Positions 1 to 7,320 of a stretch of 64,000 nucleotides of DNA are shown here, one piece after another. Under the pieces are notes generated by a model, which saw nothing but the letters and a program-made list of their open reading frames with translations, did no database searches and was not told where the DNA came from. Position numbers and translations under genes: made by a program. The stretch is from NCBI GenBank assembly GCA_964444865.1, contig CAYUJE010000002.1, forward strand, positions 1 to 64,000, in the 5' to 3' direction. Source of the DNA: SXOA01 sp964444865. Lineage in GTDB: Bacteria; Planctomycetota; Planctomycetia; Pirellulales; Pirellulaceae. Position 1 is the first letter of the stretch, and every line of letters begins with the position of its first letter.

Positions 1-2
1 TC

Positions 3-206
3 GCACTCGGCCGCGATAGCAAGAACGTCGTCATCGGCAAAGGAAAGCTCGACGTTGTCGGCCTCTTCAAAGCCCTCCGCGACATCAAGTTTCCCGCCGA
101 CGGCTCTTTGGCCCTGGAATACGAAGCCCATCCGGAAAACCCCATCGACGAAATGAAGGCCTGCATCGCCGTGGCCAAAGAGGCGATTGCCAAGGTTAAC
201 TCCTAA
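3..206 (+). CDS. Sugar phosphate isomerase/epimerase family protein, C-terminal end only
   Basis: The frame is open from the window edge to TAA at 204-206 and gives 67 residues. The visible part contains GKGKLDVVGLFKALRDI, then a LALEYEAHP strand, then a closing helix. This pattern (conserved Gly, a helix, a strand ending in E-x-E-x-H/N) is typical of the last beta-alpha unit of xylose-isomerase-like TIM barrels, whose strand glutamate binds the metal. The start and most of the barrel lie outside the window, so the substrate cannot be named. The gene is convergent with the next one, and a shared hairpin lies between them. Confidence 0.6.
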   Translation, partial: ALGRDSKNVVIGKGKLDVVGLFKALRDIKFPADGSLALEYEAHPENPIDEMKACIAVAKEAIAKVNS

Positions 207-217
207 GCAAGATTTCT

Positions 218-250
218 CACCGGCGAGCGGACGCTGTCCGCTCGCCGGTG
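218..250. terminator. Bidirectional hairpin terminator
   Basis: A perfect stem of at least 13 bp (CCGGCGAGCGGA and its complement) with a 5-base loop fills the gap between two convergent genes. There is no long T-tract, so it may act as a simple transcript-end hairpin. The arm sequence CCGGCGAGCGG is also the outer arm of the larger inverted repeat at 8582-8681. Confidence 0.6.
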
Positions 251-253
251 GTG

Positions 254-1447
254 TTACTTGAGTTGCCCCCGCACCACCGGTTGCTCGTTATTGCGGTTCT
301 GCCGGGCCACCCTGTCGGCATTTTGAGCCTGGCGACCGGCGGTCCGTGCCTGGGCGCTGGCTCTGGCCGCGGAGGTGATGCGGGAGAGGAGATCAGGAGA
401 GACGCTGTCCACCACGTAGATTTCACTGTTATTTTCCGGTCGCTGTTTGGAGCGAACGATGACCACCACCTCCAGGTCGTCCCCAGCAGGTTCAGAACTC
501 TCGTAGTCGGCGGGGTTCACCGAAGGCATCTGGCTGGGAAGTTCCGGCAGATTCACTGGATTGGGCGCGGCTGCGAAAGAAGCAGGTTCTGGTGGGGCCG
601 GTGATGGATCTTGCGGAATCGGTTCCGATACTGGTACCTCGGCGGCGGCCGCTTTCGTCGAGGCTCGCTGATAAATTGCTTGCAAATTGAATTTGTCGAG
701 TTGCCAGTGAACGGTCGGCAGGGAAGCGTACATCCCTTCGTTATCGGCTTCGTTGGCCGCGTTGCAGACCCCGATGAGCAGGCCTTCCGCGGAGAACAAA
801 CCGCCGCCGCTCCTGCCGTTGGCGGGAATCCCTGCCACATTGATGTTCGGCTTGCTGGTGAAGCGGTTGATGACCGTGACGCGGCTTTCCTGGATGGTTG
901 GTTCTCGCCCTTCGCTGCAGCCGATGGTGAAGACGCGATCTTGCGGACGGGCGACATACTCCTTGGGGGCAACTTGCATGGGCGTGACCCGAACGCCCGG
1001 CCAGATGGTGACGAGGGCGATGTCCCGCTTGTCGTCGAAGTCGAGCAGTTGCCCTTCCACAGCGCGAACCTGGCCGCCGACGAACAAATCGACGGTAATT
1101 TTTCCCTTCCCCTGCGAATCGCGAAACAAATGCCCGCAAGTGATGATGAGGGCTTCTTCGGCCTTCGCTTCTTCGTTGAAATGCGTGTCGATGATGGTCC
1201 CCGAGCCGACGCCGGCACCGCGGCCGTCCAGGTCGTCGACATGCAGCCGAACGGCGGCATCCAGGGGGGACGGGCGAGCGGCCTCGGGGGATTGGCCCCG
1301 AACGACGAGCGTTTCCGCGGCGGCTTTGGGCAGCCGACGCGGAGTTGGGCTAACCCGCGGTGGCGGATTACTGCGAACGGATTGCACTGCGGGGTTATCC
1401 CCGGCGGCCAGAGCGGCAAACAGAACGAGAGCGGTGGCAGCGGTCAT
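254..1447 (-). CDS. Secreted trypsin-like serine protease (S1 family)
   Basis: A 397-residue protein. The start at 1447 is chosen because AAGGAGGG lies just upstream and the next residues (MTAATALVLFAALAAG) form a signal peptide; the frame stays open to a start at 1498 without such support. The triad is visible in family order: His in ITCGHLF, Asp in KRDIALVTI and Ser in NGRSGGGLF. The fold appears to end near residue 270. The rest is a Pro/Ala/Glu-rich tail with no PDZ domain that I can see, followed by an Arg/Gln/Asn-rich end. It probably acts in the periplasm or at the cell surface. The substrate is unknown. Confidence 0.75.
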   Translation of the reverse strand: MTAATALVLFAALAAGDNPAVQSVRSNPPPRVSPTPRRLPKAAAETLVVRGQSPEAARPSPLDAAVRLHVDDLDGRGAGVGSGTIIDTHFNEEAKAEEALIITCGHLFRDSQGKGKITVDLFVGGQVRAVEGQLLDFDDKRDIALVTIWPGVRVTPMQVAPKEYVARPQDRVFTIGCSEGREPTIQESRVTVINRFTSKPNINVAGIPANGRSGGGLFSAEGLLIGVCNAANEADNEGMYASLPTVHWQLDKFNLQAIYQRASTKAAAAEVPVSEPIPQDPSPAPPEPASFAAAPNPVNLPELPSQMPSVNPADYESSEPAGDDLEVVVIVRSKQRPENNSEIYVVDSVSPDLLSRITSAARASAQARTAGRQAQNADRVARQNRNNEQPVVRGQLK

Positions 1448-1761
1448 GGCTTCCCTCCTTGGAAACGGGCAGGGAAGCGCCGTGCGGGCGGTGAGCATCC
1501 CTGCTTGTGGGCCCTGGATCGTTCCGCGCCCGAAGGCACGCCCCCTTTTGCCATCATCCTGACGGCAGCAGCGGGCAGAGCATGGTGTGTGGCGGCAGGG
1601 TCCAACCCCTTTCGCCGGTCAATACTGCCAACAATGTGTCCCAGGTTTGAAATTTCTACAAGAGCAGTTTTGGGCATCCTGCAAAATCGCGGCTCGGAAC
1701 GAATGAGCGGGCAGTTTCGCTCGATGAAAGCACGTTTTGTGCCGCGGAGCGAAAGGGCCGC

Positions 1762-1767
1762 TATAAT
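1762..1767 (+). promoter_or_regulatory. TATAAT -10 hexamer just upstream of a start codon
   Basis: A consensus -10 hexamer ends 10 bases before the ATG at 1778. No Shine-Dalgarno sequence is present and no good -35 sits at the right distance. If used, transcription would begin almost at the ATG, giving a leaderless or nearly leaderless mRNA. Confidence 0.4.
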
Positions 1768-1777
1768 CGCATTCGCC

Positions 1778-2134
1778 ATGCTGAACTTCCACATCATCTT
1801 GCAATCCGCCACCCAGCCCTGGAGCGTCACTTTCGACGCGGCTTTCGCGGGCTTGGAGCAAATCGCTGGTCTCTTCATCGAGCCCGATGGCTCCTTTTTA
1901 CTCGTCAGCCGACCGGGCGAGCCCAAGTGGCAGGTGGAAGGGAATTTGTATGACCAGGGACCGAGCCTGGCATACGTAGAGATGAAAGGCTGTTGTCCTG
2001 AAGAGCGGCTGGATGAACTGCTGCGGCCGCTGGGCTGGCCGGAAGTGCCGCTGGTGTTTCAGAGGGTGCGAGAGGGAACGACGCTTACGGAAGCGGAGTT
2101 TCGGCAAGCGGCGGGAATTTTGGATCCGGGTTAA
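1778..2134 (+). CDS. Conserved hypothetical protein, 118 aa
   Basis: The start at 1778 is preferred over the much longer open frame reaching back to 611, because that upstream part lies entirely opposite the protease gene and reads like an antisense shadow. The protein begins MLNFHIILQSATQPWSVTFD and has no signal peptide or membrane segment. Its core (FLLVSRPGEPKWQVEGNLYDQG) has the alternating look of a small beta-rich domain. I do not recognise the family. Its last 50 bases overlap the 3' end of the convergent transporter gene. Confidence 0.55.
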   Translation: MLNFHIILQSATQPWSVTFDAAFAGLEQIAGLFIEPDGSFLLVSRPGEPKWQVEGNLYDQGPSLAYVEMKGCCPEERLDELLRPLGWPEVPLVFQRVREGTTLTEAEFRQAAGILDPG

Positions 2135-4268
2135 AACTCGCGGTTCGCCGTGTTGCTAGCAAAATAATTGCTACGCCGAAGGCAACACCGAAGGCAGCCC
2201 CGACGAGCCAGAGAATGGGAAGATGCTGCTGCTCTTGGACGCCGATGCCAACTTTGGCCAGGTCATCCTGGTATCTGCCAATGAGGACGAGCAGCCCGTT
2301 ATGGGTCGCATGGAGCAGCATACCGGGGAAAACGCTCTTCGTTCGCCAGCAAATCCAGCCGAGAACGAGGCCCAGGAGTGTGCTCGGCAGCAGCCTCACT
2401 CCCCCCACGCCACCACTTACAAACACATGGAACAGGCCGAACAGAATTCCCGTTGCCCCAATCGCGGCCCATCCAGGAATACGACCACGGAGCGAGCCGA
2501 GCAAGTAGCCGCGGAAGAACCATTCCTCGCAGATAGCGGGGGCAATGGCCATCGTCCCCACGAGCAGAAAGGGATTCAGGTGCTTGATCTGTTCAAAAAT
2601 TTCTGAATTCGCCAGCTTTTTGAAGTCCACGCTCATCCAATTCAGTCCCTGCGTGAGCAAGACGATTTCATGAGCGAAGGTCCATAGAGAAAGACCGAGG
2701 CACAGAGCGCCGACATAAGACAGTCCCTGCCCAAACCGCAACTGAAATCCTTGGAAAAAATTGACGAACTGCAAGCGGGAAATCCCCAGTGGCACCGCCA
2801 GATAGAGAAAGCCACCGAGCGCTGCGGAAAGGAGGAGGCGATTTTCCAATGACACTTCCGCCGAACCGAGGGCGAACAAACCACTGAGCACATTCTGCAA
2901 GGCAAACACCACGGCCGCACAGAGGGCTGCGCCGGTTACGGTCGGCTGCGTACGCAGTTCCTTGGGCCGGCGGAAGAGGTCGGCCCAGCTACCCTGGCTG
3001 CCATAGAGAATGGCGTCGCTGCCGAAAATCCTGGCCGCCAGTGCCAGAGCCGCGATGCCATAGAGCGCCGTAGAAACGACAGCCGCTCCCGCGAGCAGTG
3101 GATTGATTTCTCCCTGCAAAACATCCCGAGCGAGCAAGACGATATTTACCAGCGGCACGACGGCCAGCGAGGCGCTCAATTGAATGCCAGGCATCACGCT
3201 CAAAAATCCTGGGGCAATCGCCAGCAGCATGAACGGAATCAAATAGGCCTGCGCCTCTTTGAAACTCCGGGCAAAGCTGGTGACCGCTAGCAGCAAGGCC
3301 GAAAAGAACGCCGCGAACAGCACAAGGAGCAGTAGCACAATCACAATCGCCGCCGGCGTGAGCCCACGGTCGCCAAACAGCATCGGCCCCAGTCCTGTGC
3401 TGTACACGGTGATGGACATCCCCAGCAAGTTCGCTCCAGCCGTGAGGAGCGCGACTGTCAGCACGGCAAAGTACTTGGCCAAAAGCATGCTCAGACGCGG
3501 CAGCGGAGCGGCCATCAGCGATTCGAGCGTCCCCCGTTCCCGCTCGCCCGCGGTCAGGTCGATGGCCGGATAAACCGCGCCGGTGATGGTCATCAGGATG
3601 AGAATCAGCGGCACCAGCGTGGCCATCGAAACCACTTGCACGGATTCGCCACTGAGCGGGCGACGGTTCCACTTGGCAATGGGTTCGCCACTCGCTCCGC
3701 GCTGTTTCAAACGCTCTCCATACACCTGTTCGCAAAACGCCCACAGTCGCCGCTCGGCATAATCGACAATCGCCCGGCTGAGTACGGAATCTTTTTGATA
3801 GATGAGTTCGTAATGGACCTGTCCGCCTGGGGGCAATCCCGGACCCTGGTCAAGGCGCGCTCGAATCGCCAGATCGGCATCTCCATTACGGACGGCGTTT
3901 TCCAGGTGGCTGCTTACCATCAGCCTGATCTTGGGAGGATCCTTTTCCGTTCCGTCAATTTTCTCAATCACATGGCCGCCGATGGCCATTTGCTGGCCGA
4001 AGCCCTTCAAAGTCTGTTCATCATCGCCCGCGATCCGCCATTCCAGATCGGTGGCTTTGGAAAAGTTGGAAAAAAAGAACTGCCGAAAGGCCACGCTCAG
4101 CAGCGGATAAACCAGCAGCGGCATCAGCACCAGCGTGATGATTGTGCGGCGGTCCCGCAGAGTCTCCCGCAGTTCTTTCCGCGTCAGCCGCCACAGGCGC
4201 ATCGCGGGGCGAATCTTGGGAGTCGAACTCGGTTTAATGGAATGCGGTGGCAAAGGTTGGTCGCTCAC
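2085..4268 (-). CDS. ABC-2 permease fused to a CPBP intramembrane protease domain (NatB-like)
   Basis: A 727-residue membrane protein. The N-terminal half has a cytoplasmic lead (RLTRKELRETLRDRRTIITL), a first membrane helix, a long extracytoplasmic loop and then a cluster of helices, the layout of NatB/ABC-2 exporters; the coupling motif ERERGTLESLMAAPL is present. The C-terminal third carries the CPBP (CAAX-type) motifs: EEWFFRGY (EExxxR), FGLFHVF (FxxxH) and LLHATHNG (HxxxN). Such fusions are known in planctomycetes. Translation starts at a GTG at 4268 that overlaps the ATPase stop codon (GTGA), so the two genes are coupled. The transported substrate is unproven; the link to sodium export rests only on NatAB similarity. 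Confidence 0.85.
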   Translation of the reverse strand: MSDQPLPPHSIKPSSTPKIRPAMRLWRLTRKELRETLRDRRTIITLVLMPLLVYPLLSVAFRQFFFSNFSKATDLEWRIAGDDEQTLKGFGQQMAIGGHVIEKIDGTEKDPPKIRLMVSSHLENAVRNGDADLAIRARLDQGPGLPPGGQVHYELIYQKDSVLSRAIVDYAERRLWAFCEQVYGERLKQRGASGEPIAKWNRRPLSGESVQVVSMATLVPLILILMTITGAVYPAIDLTAGERERGTLESLMAAPLPRLSMLLAKYFAVLTVALLTAGANLLGMSITVYSTGLGPMLFGDRGLTPAAIVIVLLLLVLFAAFFSALLLAVTSFARSFKEAQAYLIPFMLLAIAPGFLSVMPGIQLSASLAVVPLVNIVLLARDVLQGEINPLLAGAAVVSTALYGIAALALAARIFGSDAILYGSQGSWADLFRRPKELRTQPTVTGAALCAAVVFALQNVLSGLFALGSAEVSLENRLLLSAALGGFLYLAVPLGISRLQFVNFFQGFQLRFGQGLSYVGALCLGLSLWTFAHEIVLLTQGLNWMSVDFKKLANSEIFEQIKHLNPFLLVGTMAIAPAICEEWFFRGYLLGSLRGRIPGWAAIGATGILFGLFHVFVSGGVGGVRLLPSTLLGLVLGWICWRTKSVFPGMLLHATHNGLLVLIGRYQDDLAKVGIGVQEQQHLPILWLVGAAFGVAFGVAIILLATRRTASFNPDPKFPPLAETPLP

Positions 4269-5017
4269 GCAGCGTCCTCCGCCAGTTCCGATTGGGGCAA
4301 GGATTTCAGGAACATCTCAGTTAGAGAGGTGCAATTCGTGGCGGCCTGCAATTCCGGCAGCGTCCCTTCGTGCATCAGCCGGCCGTGATGCAAAAGGCCG
4401 AAGCGATCGCAAAAACGCTCCGCTTCATCCAGGCGATGCGTGCTGACGATGACACTCTTCCCTTGGTCCTTGGCCGCGGCGATGAAATCGAAGATGACTT
4501 TGCTCCCCATCACGTCCAAGCCGCGCGTGGGTTCGTCCAAGAGCAGGACTGGGGGATCGTGAATCATGGACCGGGCCAGATTCACCCGCTGCTTCTGGCC
4601 AGTGGAAAGGCTGGCACAGCGGCGGTCAATGAAGGGTGTCAAATCAAAAAGCTGGCTGAAGCGTTCCAGGTTTCCGGCCGCGGTGTCGTCGTCCAGGCCG
4701 TAAACGTCGGCAAAGAACAGTAGCAGCTCGCGCGGCGACAACCACTGATAAAGCCCGGCGGATGTCGAAACCATCCCGATGCGGCTTTTCACTTCGTCGG
4801 GAGATTCACTCGTCCGATAACCATCCACTTCCGCATAGCCGCTGGTCGGCTCCAGCAGGCCGAGGATCATGCGGAGCGTAGTGGTTTTGCCGGCTCCATT
4901 GGCCCCCAGCAGCCCGTAAGCTTCCCCCGGAACCACCGCAAACGACAGCCCATCCACCGCCAGGACATCCTGGCCGCCTGCTGAAAACCGCTTTGTCAGC
5001 TCCACCACGCTGATCAT
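4265..5017 (-). CDS. ABC transporter ATP-binding protein (NatA-like)
   Basis: A 250-residue ATPase. Visible motifs are Walker A GANGAGKTTT, the signature LSTGQKQRV (the T variant typical of NatA), Walker B PVLLLDEPTRGLD and the switch histidine in IVSTHR. ATG 5017 is chosen because GGGGAG lies 5 bases upstream; a TTG one codon earlier is also open. It is the first gene of a two-gene operon and overlaps the permease gene by four bases. It should power the fused permease downstream. The relatively short length with no C-terminal accessory domain fits NatA-type exporters. Confidence 0.88.
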   Translation of the reverse strand: MISVVELTKRFSAGGQDVLAVDGLSFAVVPGEAYGLLGANGAGKTTTLRMILGLLEPTSGYAEVDGYRTSESPDEVKSRIGMVSTSAGLYQWLSPRELLLFFADVYGLDDDTAAGNLERFSQLFDLTPFIDRRCASLSTGQKQRVNLARSMIHDPPVLLLDEPTRGLDVMGSKVIFDFIAAAKDQGKSVIVSTHRLDEAERFCDRFGLLHHGRLMHEGTLPELQAATNCTSLTEMFLKSLPQSELAEDAA

Positions 5018-5209
5018 CAACTCTCCCCAAGTCCGGGTCTGTACGCGGCACTCCTGGGCAATGTTCGGCTTCCGTAAGGAGTTTGGCGACCTATCTTTAC
5101 ACTAACCCGAAGCGCCAGTGAGGGATTCAATTTCGGCGTCGCTCCCTCGCAGGCGCTTCGGATCAGTGGCGGCGAAACACCCAATCAGCGTAGCACGAAG
5201 CCACGACCT

Positions 5210-5701
5210 ATGTTACACCTCGTTAACTTACCCATGCCGACGAGCCCCTCCGATACCGAAGTCCGCACCGAGCGCACGCTCGTCACGATTGCGACCTACA
5301 ACGAAATCGAGAATCTGCCGTTGCTCGTCGATGCCATTTGGGAAGTCGCCCCGCAGGTGGACATCCTGGTTATCGACGACAATTCCCCCGACGGCACCGG
5401 CCCTTGGTGCGACGAGCGAGCAAAAACCGAACCCCGCCTGCACTGCCTGCACCGAAAGGGAAAACTTGGCCTGGGGACCGCGATCATCGCTGGGATGAAA
5501 TACGCCCTCGAGCACGGCTATGACCTGGTGCTGAACATGGATGCCGATTTCAGCCATCACCCCCGGTACATCCCGGCACTTCTCGCGGGAATGACCGATG
5601 CCGACGTCACCATCGGCTCGCGGTATGTTCCCGGCGGCGGCGTGAAGGATTGGCCTTTCAAACGACGGCTGATGAGTTGGGGAGTCAATACCTATGCCCG
5701 C
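5210..5701 (+). CDS. Polyprenol-phosphate mannosyltransferase-like GT2, cut by an assembly gap
   Basis: The visible 164 residues form the N-terminal part of a GT-A family 2 glycosyltransferase. LVTIATYNEIENLPLLVDAI is the nucleotide-binding first strand, VIDDNSPDGT follows, and LNMDADFSHHP holds the metal-binding DxD-type motif. IGSRYVPGGGVKDWPFKRRLMSWGVN closely resembles dolichyl/polyprenyl-phosphate mannose synthases (DPM1 type). The frame then runs into 100 N, so the C-terminus is missing. The start could also be the ATG at 5234; neither start has a clear Shine-Dalgarno. The likely role is making a lipid-linked sugar donor at the inner face of the membrane. Confidence 0.8.
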
Positions 5702-5801
5702 NNNNNNNNNNNNNNNNNNNNNNNNNNNNNNNNNNNNNNNNNNNNNNNNNNNNNNNNNNNNNNNNNNNNNNNNNNNNNNNNNNNNNNNNNNNNNNNNNNN
5801 N
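5702..5801. other. Assembly gap (100 N)
   Basis: Exactly 100 N, so a scaffolding gap of nominal size. It hides the end of the glycosyltransferase gene and the upstream border of the broken endonuclease IV copy. Confidence 0.98.
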
Positions 5802-5861
5802 ACATGGGTATACTGCTCCCCATTGTTGATTGCATCTAATTCCAGCCCCCCTGCTCTTCCC

Positions 5862-5994
5862 ATGCCCATTCTCGGCTCTCACCTTTCCATCGCCGGCCGC
5901 TATTACAAGGCGGTCGAAGCGGCTCATGCCGTGGCTTGTGACTGCGTGCAGCTGTTTACCAAGATTTGTCGGTAAACAAGTGGCGCAATGCCTG
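5862..5994 (+). pseudogene. Truncated 5' copy of the endonuclease IV gene
   Basis: The reading MPILGSHLSIAGRYYKAVEA continues to QLFTK and matches the first 34 residues of the intact endonuclease IV gene about 470 bases downstream (ALLGAHMSIAGGYYKAVERA to QCFTK). It then hits TAA at 5973-5975. Just past the stop, in another frame, the bases read N-K-W-R, where the intact gene has N-Q-W-R, so the copy also carries a small frameshifting insertion before similarity ends near the neighbouring gene. Divergence within the shared segment argues that it is a paralogue remnant rather than a recent duplication. Confidence 0.75.
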
Positions 5995-5996
5995 TC

Positions 5997-6311
5997 CTAT
6001 TCAGCAGTTCCAAAGTAAGCAACTTCATTGTCATTTTGGTCAACTACCGTGAACCGATGTCGAATGCCCTCACCAGTCAGCGCAGTGGAAATGAGTTGAG
6101 CATCCTTCAACGCCTCTTCAACGCTGTCGGCGTCAGCATCTAGCGAGACATTTCCTTCAAACACTTCGAGCTTGAAGTGCGAGCAATCCAGCACTCGAAC
6201 ACAGTAGGCATTCACGTCAACACGGAGCCCTTGACGTGCAAGTGCCCTTCCCAAAGCGGCGGGTGAGTGCGAATCTGGAAAGTGACGGTAGACTCTTGGA
6301 TCAGGCAACAT
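5997..6311 (-). CDS. Hypothetical protein, 104 aa, between the broken and intact nfo copies
   Basis: A soluble, slightly acidic protein beginning MLPDPRVYRHFPDSHSPAAL. Its centre (RVLDCSHFKLEVFEGNVSLDADADSVEEALKDAQ, split here at F) alternates strands and helices and ends with HRFTVVDQNDNEVAYFG. This looks like a small alpha/beta domain, but I do not recognise the family. The base composition is clearly lower in G+C than the flanks. It is divergent from the intact endonuclease IV gene with only 18 bases between the two start codons, so the endonuclease promoter would have to lie inside this gene. The gene probably arrived with the event that broke the upstream nfo copy. Confidence 0.5.
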   Translation of the reverse strand: MLPDPRVYRHFPDSHSPAALGRALARQGLRVDVNAYCVRVLDCSHFKLEVFEGNVSLDADADSVEEALKDAQLISTALTGEGIRHRFTVVDQNDNEVAYFGTAE

Positions 6312-6329
6312 GGTTTAGTCGGAGGCGTG

Positions 6330-7184
6330 ATGGCATTGCTTGGGGCGCACATGTCGATTGCAGGCGGCTATTATAAGGCCGTCGAGCGTGCAGCCGAAGT
6401 CGGTTGTTCAGTTCTTCAATGTTTCACGAAGAACAACAACCAGTGGCGGGCGAAGGAGATTACGGCCCAAGAAGTGGAGCAGTTTCGCGGGGCGCTGGCG
6501 AGCAAGAACATCACGCACCCGCTGTCGCATGCTTCGTACCTTATTAACATGGCGTCCCCCGATGGAGAACTCTGGCAGAAAAGCGTGGATGCGATGGTGG
6601 TGGAGTTGCAGCGGGCGGAGCAACTGGGGATTCCCTATGTGGTGGTGCATCCGGGGTCGCACACGACGGGGACCGAGGAAGAGGGGATCGCCCTCATTGT
6701 GAAGGCCCTGGATGAAATCGCCGCTCGCACCCAAAAACTGAAGGCCATACCCCTGCTCGAAAACGTTGCCGGTCAGGGGAGCAACCTGGGCTGGAAATTC
6801 GAGCAGCTGGGGGCGATGCTCGACGGCGTGAAGGACAAAAGCCGCCTGGGAGTTTGCTTCGATACCTGCCACGCCTTCGCTGCCGGCTATCCGCTCGGGA
6901 CGCCGGAGGAATACAAATCCACCTGGAAGCAGTTCGACAAGGCGGTCGGCATTGGGCTCATCAAGGCTTTCCACCTGAACGACAGCAAGCGGGAACTCGG
7001 CTCCCGGGTGGACCGGCACGAGCATATTGGCGAAGGGGAAATGGGACTGGAACCTTTCCGGCTGCTGCTCGGGGACAAGCGTTTCCGCCAAATCCCCATG
7101 TATTTGGAAACGGCCAAGGAAAAGAATGCCGCGGGGGAAGAGTGGGACGCCGTAAATCTGCGGGTGCTGCGGGGGCTAAAGTAG
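6330..7184 (+). CDS. nfo: Deoxyribonuclease IV (endonuclease IV, AP endonuclease)
   Basis: A 284-residue protein, the normal length for the family. The ATG at 6330 is preceded by GGAGG at 6321-6325; a GTG one codon earlier is less well spaced. Family signatures are clear: GAHMSIAGGYYKA at the start, the metal ligands in YVVVHPGSH, ENVAGQGSNLG, GVCFDTCHAFAAGY, the FHLNDSK strand, and RHEHIGEG. The enzyme nicks DNA at abasic sites in base-excision repair using a trinuclear zinc site in a TIM barrel. A degraded copy of its first 34 codons lies upstream. The stop codon falls inside the left arm of a palindrome. Confidence 0.93.
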   Translation: MALLGAHMSIAGGYYKAVERAAEVGCSVLQCFTKNNNQWRAKEITAQEVEQFRGALASKNITHPLSHASYLINMASPDGELWQKSVDAMVVELQRAEQLGIPYVVVHPGSHTTGTEEEGIALIVKALDEIAARTQKLKAIPLLENVAGQGSNLGWKFEQLGAMLDGVKDKSRLGVCFDTCHAFAAGYPLGTPEEYKSTWKQFDKAVGIGLIKAFHLNDSKRELGSRVDRHEHIGEGEMGLEPFRLLLGDKRFRQIPMYLETAKEKNAAGEEWDAVNLRVLRGLK

Positions 7185-7298
7185 GGTGCATAAAGCGCAG
7201 CGAAATGCACGCGTATTCCGCTCGGCAGTTGGAAAGCAGGCCCGTGCTAGGAAAGTTAGTCTTCACCCGTGCATTTCGCTTCGCTTCATGCACCCTAC
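7181..7298. repeat. Inverted repeat with 31-bp arms
   Basis: The arms at 7181-7211 and 7268-7298 are complementary apart from two mismatches and are separated by 56 bases. The left arm starts at the nfo stop codon (GTAGGGTGCATAAAGCGCAG) and the right arm ends in TGCACCCTAC shortly before the next gene. It would form a strong hairpin in RNA and may end the nfo transcript. It has the look of a miniature mobile palindrome. Confidence 0.8.
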
Positions 7299-7320
7299 GG
7301 TGCGTTATCATATTTACGCC

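Noticed and set aside
611..1777. Upstream extension of the 118-aa gene to 507 residues
   Set aside because: The extension is entirely opposite the trypsin-like gene, which has a triad, signal peptide and perfect ribosome site.
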